Assembly: GCA_964510315.1 (NCBI GenBank)
Contig: CAZEAP010000031.1
Coordinates: forward strand, 1-41,547
Reading direction: 5' to 3'
DNA from: CAZEAP01 sp964510315
Lineage (GTDB): Bacteria > Planctomycetota > Brocadiia > SM23-32
DNA: 41,547 bases
In this document: positions 25,762 to 33,705 of the stretch, in pieces
Layout of the letters: the number at the start of each line of letters is the position of its first letter
Numbering within the stretch: position 1 is the stretch's first letter
Made by a program: the position numbers and the translations under genes
Notes under the pieces: generated by a model
Told to the model about the DNA's origin: nothing
What the model saw: the letters and a program-made list of their open reading frames with translations, nothing else
Databases searched by the model: none

Positions 25762-27606
25762 TTAACCTCCAAAGACCGAGGCGATGTATCCGGCCAGTTG
25801 ACCGCCCAGCGACTGCGTGGCGGGCTTGAGCAGCACCCCTGCGTGAAGCGGCAGCAACACGCCCAGCGCGAGGCACATCAGCGCGAGGATACCCATGGCG
25901 GCCACCATGGTGATGGGCGCTTCCTCCGCCTCTGCCAGGGCGGGGGGAGGGTCGCCCTCGATCAAGTAACGCTGCACCTTGGTGAAGGAAAGCAGGGTCA
26001 TGAAGCTGACCAGCACCGTCAGGGCGCCCAGGAACCAGTGGCCGGCCCAGCACACGGCGATCACGATCAGAAGCTTGCTGAAGAAGCCGTTAAAGGGCGG
26101 GACGCCCGAGATGCTCAACGAGCCGACGCGGGCGCAGAGGCTGGTCAAGGGCATCCGCTCCCCCAGTCCGCCGAGGGACTTCAGATCCCGCGTGCCGGTC
26201 ACGTACACCACGGAGCCGGAGGAGAGGAACAGCAGCGACTTGAACATCGAGTGGTTCAGCAGATGGAACAGCCCGGCAAAGACGGCCACCGCCCCGAGCA
26301 ACTCCCAGTTGCCGGCAACGGCCTCCTGCCCGGCCAATGCCTCCGCACCCACTCCGAGGGCCAGCACCACGTAGCCCATCTGGCTGATGCTGTGGTAGGC
26401 GAGGAGCCGTTTGAAGTCCCACTGGCCCACCGCCAGGAACACGCCCACGACCATCGACAGCGCGCCCATGGTGATGAGGACCCAGGCTACCGCCCCGCTC
26501 ACTCCGAACACGTTGAACACGATGCGGGCCAGCACATAGACGCCGCAGGCCTTGATCAGAACCCCCGACAGCATGGCGCTGACCGGAGCGGGGGCCGACG
26601 GGTGGGCGTCGGGGAGCCATGCGTGGAACGGAACCATCGCCGCCTTCAGGCCGAAGCCGGCCAGGAAGAACCCCAGAGCCAGCCACATGGCGTCGTTCTC
26701 CAGCCCCGCCTGGGTGAAGGCGGCGATCTGCGCGAGGTTCAACGTCCCGCGGAGGGAGTAGACGATCCCCACCCCCAGCAGGATGAATGCGCTGGCCACT
26801 GCGCTGAGGACAAGGTACTTGAAGGACGCCTCCAGTTCCTCGCTGTGGACGCCGAAGCCGACCAGCGCGTAGCTGGCCACCGCCGCCACCTCCAGGAACA
26901 CGTAAATGTTGAACAGGTCCCCGCTGAGCACGACCCCGTTCATCCCCGCGATCATCAGCATCAGGGGGCTGTAATAGAGGTGCAGCTTGGTGTACTTCTG
27001 CATGTAGCTGATGCTGAAAAGGACGGCCGTGAAGCTCACCAGGCCGATAATCAGCAGCATAAGTCGCGTCATGCCATCGCTGAACATGGGTATCCCAACG
27101 GTGCCCTTCCCGCCCACCACCTGCTTTGGTGGGAGTTTCGCGCCGTCGCGCACTACCTGGAGGGAAATCGGGCTCTGCGGCTCGAGGGAGGCATTCAGCC
27201 TGCGCAACTGGTTCGCGCTGTGCACCGGCTTCAGACGGTTCGCCGGCCGGGTGCGCACGGCCGTAACGACGTCCCCGGCGCGGAGATCGGCCCTCTCCGC
27301 GCGGCTGCCGCCGACCACTTGCTCCACCAGCAGGGCGGGCTCCTCAGTGGGGGATTCGTCGGCGGACAGCGTTCGGCCCCTGATCCCCAGCAGGTCCGCC
27401 CGGCCCGTGTAGCCACCGATCCAGGTAACGAGGGTGGGGGAACCGGCGAAGGCGATCACGGAGAGCACCAGTAGGGCCAGGGTGGCGATGAGCGCCACGA
27501 CCTCTCCACATTCCGCCTTCTTCCTGGCGGTGAAGAGGCTGAGCAGGGGTATGAGGAAGGCCGCGCCCAGAGGGATCACGACCAGAAGCGGTAGCAGCTT
27601 GTCCAC
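25762..27606 (-). CDS. mrpD: MrpD/MbhH-type proton antiporter subunit with inserted PDZ-like domain
   Basis: A 614-residue ion-translocating subunit related to NuoM/NuoN. The conserved glutamate of the fifth helix is E239 (NIYVFLEVAAVASY), the broken-helix lysines are K321 (GFGLKAAMVPFHAWLPDAH) and K352 (SGVLIKACG). Between the second and third membrane helices, at about 66-172, it carries a soluble insertion that reads like a PDZ domain: LLGIRGRTL, then VEQVVGGSRAERADLRAGDVV and ISLQVVRDG. Ordinary MrpD proteins (about 500 residues) have no such domain. Topology of the family places this loop on the outer side. GTG start after GGAGG. What the PDZ binds is unknown. Confidence 0.92.
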   Translation of the reverse strand: MDKLLPLLVVIPLGAAFLIPLLSLFTARKKAECGEVVALIATLALLVLSVIAFAGSPTLVTWIGGYTGRADLLGIRGRTLSADESPTEEPALLVEQVVGGSRAERADLRAGDVVTAVRTRPANRLKPVHSANQLRRLNASLEPQSPISLQVVRDGAKLPPKQVVGGKGTVGIPMFSDGMTRLMLLIIGLVSFTAVLFSISYMQKYTKLHLYYSPLMLMIAGMNGVVLSGDLFNIYVFLEVAAVASYALVGFGVHSEELEASFKYLVLSAVASAFILLGVGIVYSLRGTLNLAQIAAFTQAGLENDAMWLALGFFLAGFGLKAAMVPFHAWLPDAHPSAPAPVSAMLSGVLIKACGVYVLARIVFNVFGVSGAVAWVLITMGALSMVVGVFLAVGQWDFKRLLAYHSISQMGYVVLALGVGAEALAGQEAVAGNWELLGAVAVFAGLFHLLNHSMFKSLLFLSSGSVVYVTGTRDLKSLGGLGERMPLTSLCARVGSLSISGVPPFNGFFSKLLIVIAVCWAGHWFLGALTVLVSFMTLLSFTKVQRYLIEGDPPPALAEAEEAPITMVAAMGILALMCLALGVLLPLHAGVLLKPATQSLGGQLAGYIASVFGG

Positions 27607-27625
27607 AGCCGTTCCTCCCGGGTCG

Positions 27626-28012
27626 TCAACCCTTGAGCTTGGTGATGTGAGTCAGGTCGAAGGTTCCGTACTTCTGATGGATGCGGATGGCCATGACCAC
27701 CATCAGGGCGACCACCGAGAGGCCGATGACGATGCTGGTCAGGATGAGGGCCTGGGGGACCGGATCGACCGCTTCCTCCAGGAGCCGGCCGACCGGATCG
27801 CCCGCCCTGTACATCTCCGGCGTAATGATGGGGGCCACACCCCAGCCGCCCGCGGGGGCGCGGTAGCCCACCAGAACGAGGAACAGGTTCACCGCGTGAT
27901 GCATGACGATGACGCCGATGATGACCTTGATGAGGTTCTTCTTCACGGCCACGGCGTAGAGGCCGATGATGAACAGCAGGGCGCACAAAACGTATGGCAG
28001 CACGGCGTGCAT
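27626..28012 (-). CDS. mrpC: MrpC/MbhG-type (NuoK-like) antiporter subunit
   Basis: A 128-residue three-helix subunit of the NuoK/MnhC family: VLCALLFIIGLYAVAVKKNLIKVIIG with the buried lysine region, HHAVNLFLV, and PVPQALILTSIVIGLSVVALMV. A loop of about 30 residues between the second and third helices is a little long. The start at 28012 overlaps the mrpB stop (TGATG) and follows GAGGGAGAT. Confidence 0.92.
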   Translation of the reverse strand: MHAVLPYVLCALLFIIGLYAVAVKKNLIKVIIGVIVMHHAVNLFLVLVGYRAPAGGWGVAPIITPEMYRAGDPVGRLLEEAVDPVPQALILTSIVIGLSVVALMVVMAIRIHQKYGTFDLTHITKLKG

Positions 28013-28470
28013 CACTGATCTCCCTCTTCGCTTTCGCGGTCAGCCCGTTCGGTCTCCCGGAACGCGGCCAGCATCAGGAAGGCCCCGAACAGGCCGGCGC
28101 CCACCTTCAGGCCGATCGCCAGGTTGGCCACCGGGATCGAGCCGCCGGTGAAGAGCTTGAACTCCAGCCGCGGCACAAGGAACTGGGCGAAGAACGTGCC
28201 GGTGATGAAACCCAGCAGGGCCACGGCGAGGAACCCGATGGCACCGAGGCTCTCCCACAGCACCGCCAGACGGTGTCCCATGCGCTCCCTCACCGCTCCG
28301 GCACCGAAGGCCAGCACCACCAGCAGAAGCCCGGCGGCGCACACAACCCCCCCGGCGAAGCCTCCGCCCGGGGAGATGTGGCCGGTCAGGATGATGTAGA
28401 AGGCGAACAGCAGGATGAACCCGATCAACAGGGCGGTTATGGTCTTCACTATGATCGTCATTCCTCGCAT
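28012..28470 (-). CDS. mrpB: MrpB/MbhF-type antiporter subunit
   Basis: A 152-residue four-helix subunit of the MnhB family with the signature GHISPGGGFAGGVV near 30-43 and conserved GLKVGAGLF. The C-terminus is charged and cytoplasmic. The ATG follows the MbhD/E stop immediately (TAAATG), with GGAGGGTGGG as ribosome-binding site. Confidence 0.92.
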   Translation of the reverse strand: MRGMTIIVKTITALLIGFILLFAFYIILTGHISPGGGFAGGVVCAAGLLLVVLAFGAGAVRERMGHRLAVLWESLGAIGFLAVALLGFITGTFFAQFLVPRLEFKLFTGGSIPVANLAIGLKVGAGLFGAFLMLAAFRETERADRESEEGDQ

Positions 28471-29025
28471 TTACCCACCCTCCTGGAGGGCTTCAGCTTC
28501 GTCTTCCTGCCCCCGCGTTCGCAGCAGGGCGTAGCAGCCGATGATGGCGGCGAATATCACGGTGGCCTCCCCAAGGGTGTCGTACGCGCGGAAGTCCAGC
28601 AAGACCGCGGTCACCAGGTTCGTGGCGCCGGTTTGCTCGGCGGCGCGGACGTAACTCAGTCCCATGATCATGGGGGGATCGCCGAAAGCGGCCATCTGCT
28701 GAAAGCAAATATAGAAGCCGAAAAGCAGCGCCATCATCACTCCGCCCATCAGAGCGACGTGGGGCGTATCGCGAATGAACTCGCGCGTGGTGTCCTCCCG
28801 CACCAGCACGGTTCGTATCAACAGGACAACGGCGAATATCTCCACCACCACCTGGGTGAGGGCCAGGTCGGGGGCGCCCATGATCAGATCGGTGACCGCC
28901 AGCCCGAAACCCACGGCTCCCAGGCACAGCACGCTGGAGAGCAGATCGTGGGTTTCCACCGACACGATCGCCGCAATGATCATGAATGCCAGAAGACCGT
29001 AAAGCATTCCCAGCGTAGCCGCCAT
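28471..29025 (-). CDS. MbhD-MbhE fusion (equivalent to MrpA C-terminal part)
   Basis: A 184-residue membrane protein with about five helices. Residues about 1-85 match the DUF4040/MbhD module (SSVLCLGAVGFGLAVTDLIMGAPDLALTQVVVE), and about 95-184 match MbhE (DTLGEATVIFAAIIGCYALLR). In Mrp antiporters both form the end of MrpA; in archaeal Mbh they are separate proteins; here they are one protein without the large MrpA antiporter domain, which is encoded instead by the NuoL-like gene upstream. ATG at 29025 follows GGAGG by five bases. Confidence 0.85.
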   Translation of the reverse strand: MAATLGMLYGLLAFMIIAAIVSVETHDLLSSVLCLGAVGFGLAVTDLIMGAPDLALTQVVVEIFAVVLLIRTVLVREDTTREFIRDTPHVALMGGVMMALLFGFYICFQQMAAFGDPPMIMGLSYVRAAEQTGATNLVTAVLLDFRAYDTLGEATVIFAAIIGCYALLRTRGQEDEAEALQEGG

Positions 29026-29086
29026 CTCCACCTCCTATCACTTCTATTCACAGCAGAGGTCGCTGAGCGTCAAAAGCGCTGAGTAA

Positions 29087-29548
29087 ACCACGGAGAACAC
29101 GGAGGTCACAGAGAGAAGATCAAAGCACAAAGCGTCTGATTCCCTCCTTAAGCAACTTCACGTTGAAGTTTATCAGCAGTCCTACCGGCATCTCGGCAAG
29201 CTTCATGTGAGTCAGCAGTTGCGCCTCATGAACGCCCAGCAACGCTTCCACGCTCTTTAGCTCCACCATCAGCGTGTCTTCGACCAAAAGGTCGGCTCTG
29301 TAGCCGCAGTCCAGGTGGTGACTCTTGTAGTCGACCGGAATTGGCTCCTCAAGCTTAAAGGCAATATCCGCGGCTGACAACTCGTGCGCCAAGCACTGTT
29401 TGTAGGCGGACTCCAGCAAGCCCGGTCCGAGAGTGCTGTGCACCTCCATTGCGCAGCCGATGACGCGACCCGTCAGGTCGTTGTGCTCCATGGGCCGCTT
29501 TCCTCATGTCGTTAATTCGTTCTCCGTGCTCTCCGTGTCCTCTGTGGT
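29087..29548. mobile_element. IR-flanked GxxExxY element inside the hydrogenase operon
   Basis: The left end ACCACGGAGAACACGGAG (29087-29104) is repeated in inverted orientation at the right end (29531-29548, reverse complement ACCACAGAGGACACGGAG), 16 of 18 positions matching. Between them lies one gene only. The ends consist of 9-nt units (CACGGAGAA, CACGGAGGT, CACAGAGAG). The element separates the NuoL-like gene from the MbhD/E gene, which are normally close neighbours, so it looks inserted. No transposase is present; movement would need help in trans. Confidence 0.5.
29120..29491 (-). CDS. GxxExxY protein (PD-(D/E)XK-like)
   Basis: A 123-residue protein of the GxxExxY family: the name motif is G24-L-L-E27-S-A-Y30, and the nuclease-like core residues are D67 (YRADLLV) and E77/K79 (MVELKS). 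Members are widespread, often accompanied by short repeats such as those flanking this gene, and their function is not established; a nuclease fold is predicted. GAGGAAAG precedes the ATG. By eye it has a less GC-rich composition than its neighbours. It is unrelated to hydrogenase function and sits on the same strand, so the operon could still be read through. Confidence 0.88.
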   Translation of the reverse strand: MEHNDLTGRVIGCAMEVHSTLGPGLLESAYKQCLAHELSAADIAFKLEEPIPVDYKSHHLDCGYRADLLVEDTLMVELKSVEALLGVHEAQLLTHMKLAEMPVGLLINFNVKLLKEGIRRFVL

Positions 29549-29580
29549 ACAGAATCTCCCGCCTTGCTCTGGGTGAAACC

Positions 29581-31503
29581 TTACCGCAGCAGGAACAGCA
29601 GCGCCAACACAGCCGCCGTGCCCACCACAACCCATGTTACGTAAACCTCAAGAACTCCGGTGTGCAGCTTCCTCAGGCCCGCCACCACCAGGCCGCCCAG
29701 CATGCCCGCGATCCGGTAGACGTCGAAGGCCTCCCGTTCGGCGTCTCCGTAAAGGCCCCGCAGGATGGGTAACTCCTTCACGGTCAGGTAGAACTCCGTG
29801 CCGCTCACGTGCGTGGGGGCCGGCGTGTCCACCTCGCCGGCCAGGAACGAGCGCACCCGGCGAATACGCATGGTGCGGCCCAGGGCGTAGAATACCAGCC
29901 CCAGCCCGAGACCCAGCAGAATGAGGCCGGTCGCCTCAAGAGGACCCCAGAAGCCGAGCGGTGAGCTAATCGTTCGGGCGGCCGCCACCGAGACCGTCTC
30001 CACGCCGAACTCCGCCGACAGGGCCCGCAGGATGGCGCCCGCCGCGTAGCCTCCGCCGAGACCGAGGAAGATGCAGAGGAATCCCAGGAGGCCCATCGGG
30101 AACAGCATGTTCCAACTGGCTTCGTGGACGTCTCTGTCGGCCATCGCGGGGGAAGGTCCGCCGAGGAACACGCTGTGGGCCGCCTTGACGAAAGAAGCCA
30201 GGGTCAAGCCGCTGCCGAGCACCGCCCCGGCCAGAAGCACCGGCATAAGGGAGCCGCCTCCCTGTATGACGCCCTGGTAGACCATCCACTTCGAGACGAA
30301 CCCGTTCAGCGGGGGCACACCGCTGATCGCAAAGGCACCGATCAGGAACGCCCCCATGGTAAGGGGCATGGCTTTGGCCAGCCCGCCGAGGTTATCCAAC
30401 TCCAGCTCTCCGGTGCGCGTTTCCACGGCTCCGCCGCCCAGGAACAACAAGGACTTGTAGATCGAGTGATTCACCATGTGGAAAACGCCGCCCACAATTC
30501 CCACCGGAACGCCCGTCCCGATGCCCAGCACCATGTATCCGACCTGGCTGACCGCGTGGAAGGAGAGCAGTTTCTTCAGTTCGTGCTGCACCAGGGCCAT
30601 CATGACGGCCCCCAGTATCGTCACAACCCCGATGATCATCAGCAGTATCTTCAGCCCTTCGCTGATGGCGAAGAACCCGTAGGAAACCCGGACCAGCAGA
30701 ACGATGCCCAGCAGCTTGTCCAGGGAAGCCGGCAGCAGCGCCATAACGGGGGAGGGAGCCCCTTCGGCCGCCGCGGGAATCCAGGTATGCAGCGGGAAGG
30801 CGCCGGCCTTGGCGAGTGCGGTAATCAGGAACAGGATAAACAGGCCCACGTCGGCCCAGTTGGTGACGACGATGCGTCCCCCCATCGCCGTGGCGTCCTG
30901 CAGGTAGTCGATATTGAGCATCTGCCAGCCGCCGCGGGCAAACAGCAGGGCGATACCAAGAATCAAGGCCACGTCGCTGAATCCGAGGACGGCGAAGCTC
31001 TTCGCCGCGCCGGCGCGCGCTTTCTCCCCCCCCGTGCCGATCAGCAGGTAAAGCATGAGGGTGACCACTTCCCAGGCAAACAGGAACACCAGCAGGTTCC
31101 GGGTGACCAGCGCAATGCTCGCCCCCGCCACGGCCCACAGGGCAAACGCATAGAACCGGGGGCCGGGAGTGCCCTTCCCTCTGCCGTAGGAAATGGAATA
31201 GAGCACGACGGAGAAGCCGAAAAGCAGGCACAGCGTGTTGATCAGCCCGGTCAGGGGGGTAACGCGGAAGGTGAACTCGGCGCCGAGCTGCTCCCACAGC
31301 GGGAAGCTGCCGAAGTTCAGTTCCGTCGGCAAAGCGGCCCGTGCCCGAAGGGCCAGCCAGACCCCAAGGGCCAGCGCGCCCAAAGAGCAAAGCACCGCCA
31401 GCGGTCCGGCGGCCCTGCGCTTGCCCAGCCGAAACAGATAGCACAGGAGCCCGCCCGCCGCCAACAGCGCTACCGAAAGGAAGTAAATCCTCGTCAGCTC
31501 CAT
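29581..31503 (-). CDS. NuoL/MrpA-N-like proton-translocating membrane subunit
   Basis: A 640-residue polytopic protein of the proton-conducting transporter family (PF00361). The functional residues are E145 (FLFAWEVVTLMLYLLIG), K232 (ITALAKAGAFPLHTWIP) and K263 (PASLDKLLG). The C-terminal extra helices after about 500 and the segment KELPILRGLYGDAEREAFDVY resemble HyfB/HycC- or NuoL-like subunits. It is the second ion-pumping antiporter of this cluster, with the PDZ-bearing MrpD homologue downstream. GGAGAGAGG lies directly before the ATG. A 90-bp gap with a small hairpin separates it from mbhL upstream. Confidence 0.9.
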   Translation of the reverse strand: MELTRIYFLSVALLAAGGLLCYLFRLGKRRAAGPLAVLCSLGALALGVWLALRARAALPTELNFGSFPLWEQLGAEFTFRVTPLTGLINTLCLLFGFSVVLYSISYGRGKGTPGPRFYAFALWAVAGASIALVTRNLLVFLFAWEVVTLMLYLLIGTGGEKARAGAAKSFAVLGFSDVALILGIALLFARGGWQMLNIDYLQDATAMGGRIVVTNWADVGLFILFLITALAKAGAFPLHTWIPAAAEGAPSPVMALLPASLDKLLGIVLLVRVSYGFFAISEGLKILLMIIGVVTILGAVMMALVQHELKKLLSFHAVSQVGYMVLGIGTGVPVGIVGGVFHMVNHSIYKSLLFLGGGAVETRTGELELDNLGGLAKAMPLTMGAFLIGAFAISGVPPLNGFVSKWMVYQGVIQGGGSLMPVLLAGAVLGSGLTLASFVKAAHSVFLGGPSPAMADRDVHEASWNMLFPMGLLGFLCIFLGLGGGYAAGAILRALSAEFGVETVSVAAARTISSPLGFWGPLEATGLILLGLGLGLVFYALGRTMRIRRVRSFLAGEVDTPAPTHVSGTEFYLTVKELPILRGLYGDAEREAFDVYRIAGMLGGLVVAGLRKLHTGVLEVYVTWVVVGTAAVLALLFLLR

Positions 31504-31540
31504 GCCTCTCTCCTGCAGTTACGGCTTGCTGCGACGTTTG

Positions 31541-31555
31541 CCCGCTTTCGGCGGG
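31541..31555 (-). promoter_or_regulatory. Intercistronic hairpin between large subunit and antiporter genes
   Basis: CCCGC-5 nt-GCGGG inverted repeat in the 90-bp gap between mbhL and the NuoL-like gene. No T-run. It may mark an RNA processing or stability site that sets different expression of the two parts of the operon. Confidence 0.3.
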
Positions 31556-31593
31556 TGCTGAACCTTCCGTCGCCGGTGCTCCTCAGCGCGTTC

Positions 31594-32784
31594 TCACATC
31601 TCCGAACGGATTTTCTCGGTCTTCTCCCTGGAGAGCCGGAGCAGCTCCTGGAAGTCCATCATCTCCTCGCCCGTCTCGGCATCGTGTACCCTGAGCATCC
31701 GCTCGGTGCAGCTATAGCAGGGGTCGATCGAGGCCAGTGTGATGGTCACGTCGGCTATGCTGCCCCCGATGCAACTGGCCTTGAAGGTGGGCACATTGTT
31801 GTAGCTGGGGGCGCGGATCTTATGCCGTTCCGGCCGGGGTCCGCCGTTGCTTTTGACAAAATGGAACGTCTCGCCCCGGGGGGCCTCGACGTGACCGACG
31901 CCCTCACCGGGCGGAATCTCCTTCACGTCCGCCCGGATGGGACCGTCGGGCATCTCGTCGAGCGCCTGCCGGGTGATCTTTATCGCTTCCTTTACCTCCA
32001 GCAGCCGCACGACCACCTTGTCGAAGACATCACCATTGTCGCAGGTAATCACGTCCCAGTCCAGCCGGTCGTAGGCGGCGTAGGGATCGTCGGCCCGCAC
32101 GTCGATGGGGAGGCCGGAGGCCCGTGCGGTGGGGCCGAGCGCTCCGAAGTCGTGAGCCGCCTGCTCGGTGAGAACCCCGACGTCCTTCAGGCGCAGTGCC
32201 AGGAGGGGATCCTCAACGGCGGTGGTGATCATCATCTCCAGGGGCTCGTCGATCTCGTCGAGTTTCTCCCGGATGAACTTCACCTTTTCCTCGTCCAGGT
32301 CCAGCCGGGAGCCGCCGATGGTGTGGTTGGCGTAATTGATCCGGCTGCCCGTGGCCACCTCCAGGGCGTCCAGGCAGGGGTCCCGGTAGCGCCAGGCCCA
32401 CATGAAGACGGTGTTGTAGCCGATGAAGTGGCCGGCCAGCCCGAACCACAGAAGGTGGCTGTGGACGCGCTCCAGCTCGTTGACAATGGTGCGGATATAG
32501 AGGGCCCTCTCGGGAACCTCGACACCGGCCAGTTCCTCAACCGCCTGCACGTAGGCGAGCGGATGGGAGGCCGAACAGATGCCGCAGACGCGTTCGACCA
32601 GGTAGGGGATCTGGTCCCAGGCCCTCTGCATCGCAACGCCCTCGATGCCCCTGTGGTTGTAGGAGGCCCGCCAGTCCATGTCGACGACCGTCTCCCCCTC
32701 CACGAAGAGCTGGAAGAACTCCGCCTCCTCCTGCAGGGGATGGTACGGACCTATGGGTATGAGGGTTTTATGTGCTTCTGTCAT
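31594..32784 (-). CDS. mbhL: Group 4 [NiFe] hydrogenase catalytic large subunit
   Basis: A 396-residue NuoD/HycE-like protein with the NiFe-binding motifs intact: L1 R65-V-C67-G-I-C70-S-A-S-H and L2 D354-P-C356-Y-S-C359-T-E-R. All four cysteine ligands are therefore present, which separates it from quinone-reducing NuoD. After R362 a 34-residue tail remains, as in precursors processed by HycI-type endopeptidases. It reduces protons or oxidises H2 at the membrane. The ATG at 32784 (AAGGA upstream) overlaps the mbhK gene by 17 bp; the longer frame upstream is rejected since its sequence is a shadow of mbhK. Subgroup cannot be set without phylogeny. Confidence 0.94.
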   Translation of the reverse strand: MTEAHKTLIPIGPYHPLQEEAEFFQLFVEGETVVDMDWRASYNHRGIEGVAMQRAWDQIPYLVERVCGICSASHPLAYVQAVEELAGVEVPERALYIRTIVNELERVHSHLLWFGLAGHFIGYNTVFMWAWRYRDPCLDALEVATGSRINYANHTIGGSRLDLDEEKVKFIREKLDEIDEPLEMMITTAVEDPLLALRLKDVGVLTEQAAHDFGALGPTARASGLPIDVRADDPYAAYDRLDWDVITCDNGDVFDKVVVRLLEVKEAIKITRQALDEMPDGPIRADVKEIPPGEGVGHVEAPRGETFHFVKSNGGPRPERHKIRAPSYNNVPTFKASCIGGSIADVTITLASIDPCYSCTERMLRVHDAETGEEMMDFQELLRLSREKTEKIRSEM

Positions 32785-33226
32785 CTCTATGTTCCTTCCG
32801 CAGCGGGTAGACCCCTTCGGGCCAGTCATCGGACAGGATAAGGCGCCTGGGGTCGGGGTGTCCGTCGAAGACCACGCCCACCAGGTCGTGGATCTCCCGC
32901 TCTATGAACTCCGCGGCCGGGACCACGGGCGCAACCGAGGGCAGAACAGGGTCTCCCTTCGGCGTCCTGACCCTCATGTTGGCCACCAGCCCGACCGTGT
33001 CGTAGGCAAAGTGATAAACGACCTCCAGCTCTTCTCCCACGTCGGAGCCGGTGGCCGTGGCAAACCGCGCTCCGAACTCCTGGCACAGCGTTCGGGCCAG
33101 CTCGGGAGAGTCCTGCTTCTCCACGGCGACGTATACCCGGTTTGGCAGGGGCCGTTCCCAGCCCACCACGCGATCCTGCACCAATTCTTTGAGCCGCGCG
33201 ACAACGCTTTCCAGCTCTTCGGCCAC
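32768..33226 (-). CDS. mbhK: NuoC/MbhK-like hydrogenase subunit
   Basis: A 152-residue soluble subunit of the 30-kDa complex I family, with the signature EREIHDLVGVVFDGHPDPRRLILSDDWPEGVYPLRK at the end, which contacts the large subunit. It is a separate protein and not fused to the large subunit. GTG at 33226 is chosen since GGAGAG lies seven bases upstream; a TTG at 33244 overlapping the mbhJ stop is the alternative and would add six residues. Confidence 0.9.
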   Translation of the reverse strand: MAEELESVVARLKELVQDRVVGWERPLPNRVYVAVEKQDSPELARTLCQEFGARFATATGSDVGEELEVVYHFAYDTVGLVANMRVRTPKGDPVLPSVAPVVPAAEFIEREIHDLVGVVFDGHPDPRRLILSDDWPEGVYPLRKEHRDDRST

Positions 33227-33240
33227 GGCGGAACTCTCCG

Positions 33241-33684
33241 TCAAAGGTCCTGCAGCGCTTTGGCCATCCCGGCGATCATCGCCTCCGGTTTCGGAGGGCA
33301 GCCGGGGATATAGATGATCTTGGCGTCGGGGTCGACTTCGCGGACGGCCTCATCGACCGGGCCCGCAAAGTGCCAGGCGTCGTGGAATATCCCTCCGGTG
33401 CATGCACAGGCCCCGAGGCAGACCACCAGGCACGGCTTGGATGCCTGGCGGTAGATCTCCTGGAGCCTGGGGCGCGCCTGCCGGGTGCATATCCCGGTCA
33501 CCAGCAGGGCGTCCGCGTGCCGGGGCGAGGGAGCGAGCAGCACACCAATGCGTTCGACATCGAAACGAGGCGTCAGCAGCTCGAGCACCTCGATGTCGCA
33601 GTTGTTACACGCGCCTGTATTTACATGATAAACCCAGGGCGACTTTTTCAGGCCCCAGAGTTTCAGTTTCTCCATGACCGCCAC
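33241..33684 (-). CDS. mbhJ: Group 4 [NiFe] hydrogenase small subunit (NuoB-like)
   Basis: A 147-residue protein holding the single proximal [4Fe-4S] cluster next to the NiFe site. The ligands are C26 and C29 in TGACNNCD, a cysteine in CLGACACTGG (C93 or C95) and C129 in PGCPPKPE. The short length without a C-terminal ferredoxin domain is typical of group 4 enzymes. GTG start at 33684 is preceded by GGGAG at 7 bases; an ATG three codons downstream is possible. Confidence 0.92.
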   Translation of the reverse strand: MAVMEKLKLWGLKKSPWVYHVNTGACNNCDIEVLELLTPRFDVERIGVLLAPSPRHADALLVTGICTRQARPRLQEIYRQASKPCLVVCLGACACTGGIFHDAWHFAGPVDEAVREVDPDAKIIYIPGCPPKPEAMIAGMAKALQDL

Positions 33685-33705
33685 GGCCCTTCTCCCTTCC
33701 GACTG

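Noticed and set aside
30124..32841. Long plus-strand reading frame opposite the hydrogenase genes
   Set aside because: Antisense shadow: the minus strand encodes MbhL and the NuoL-like subunit with intact active-site residues.
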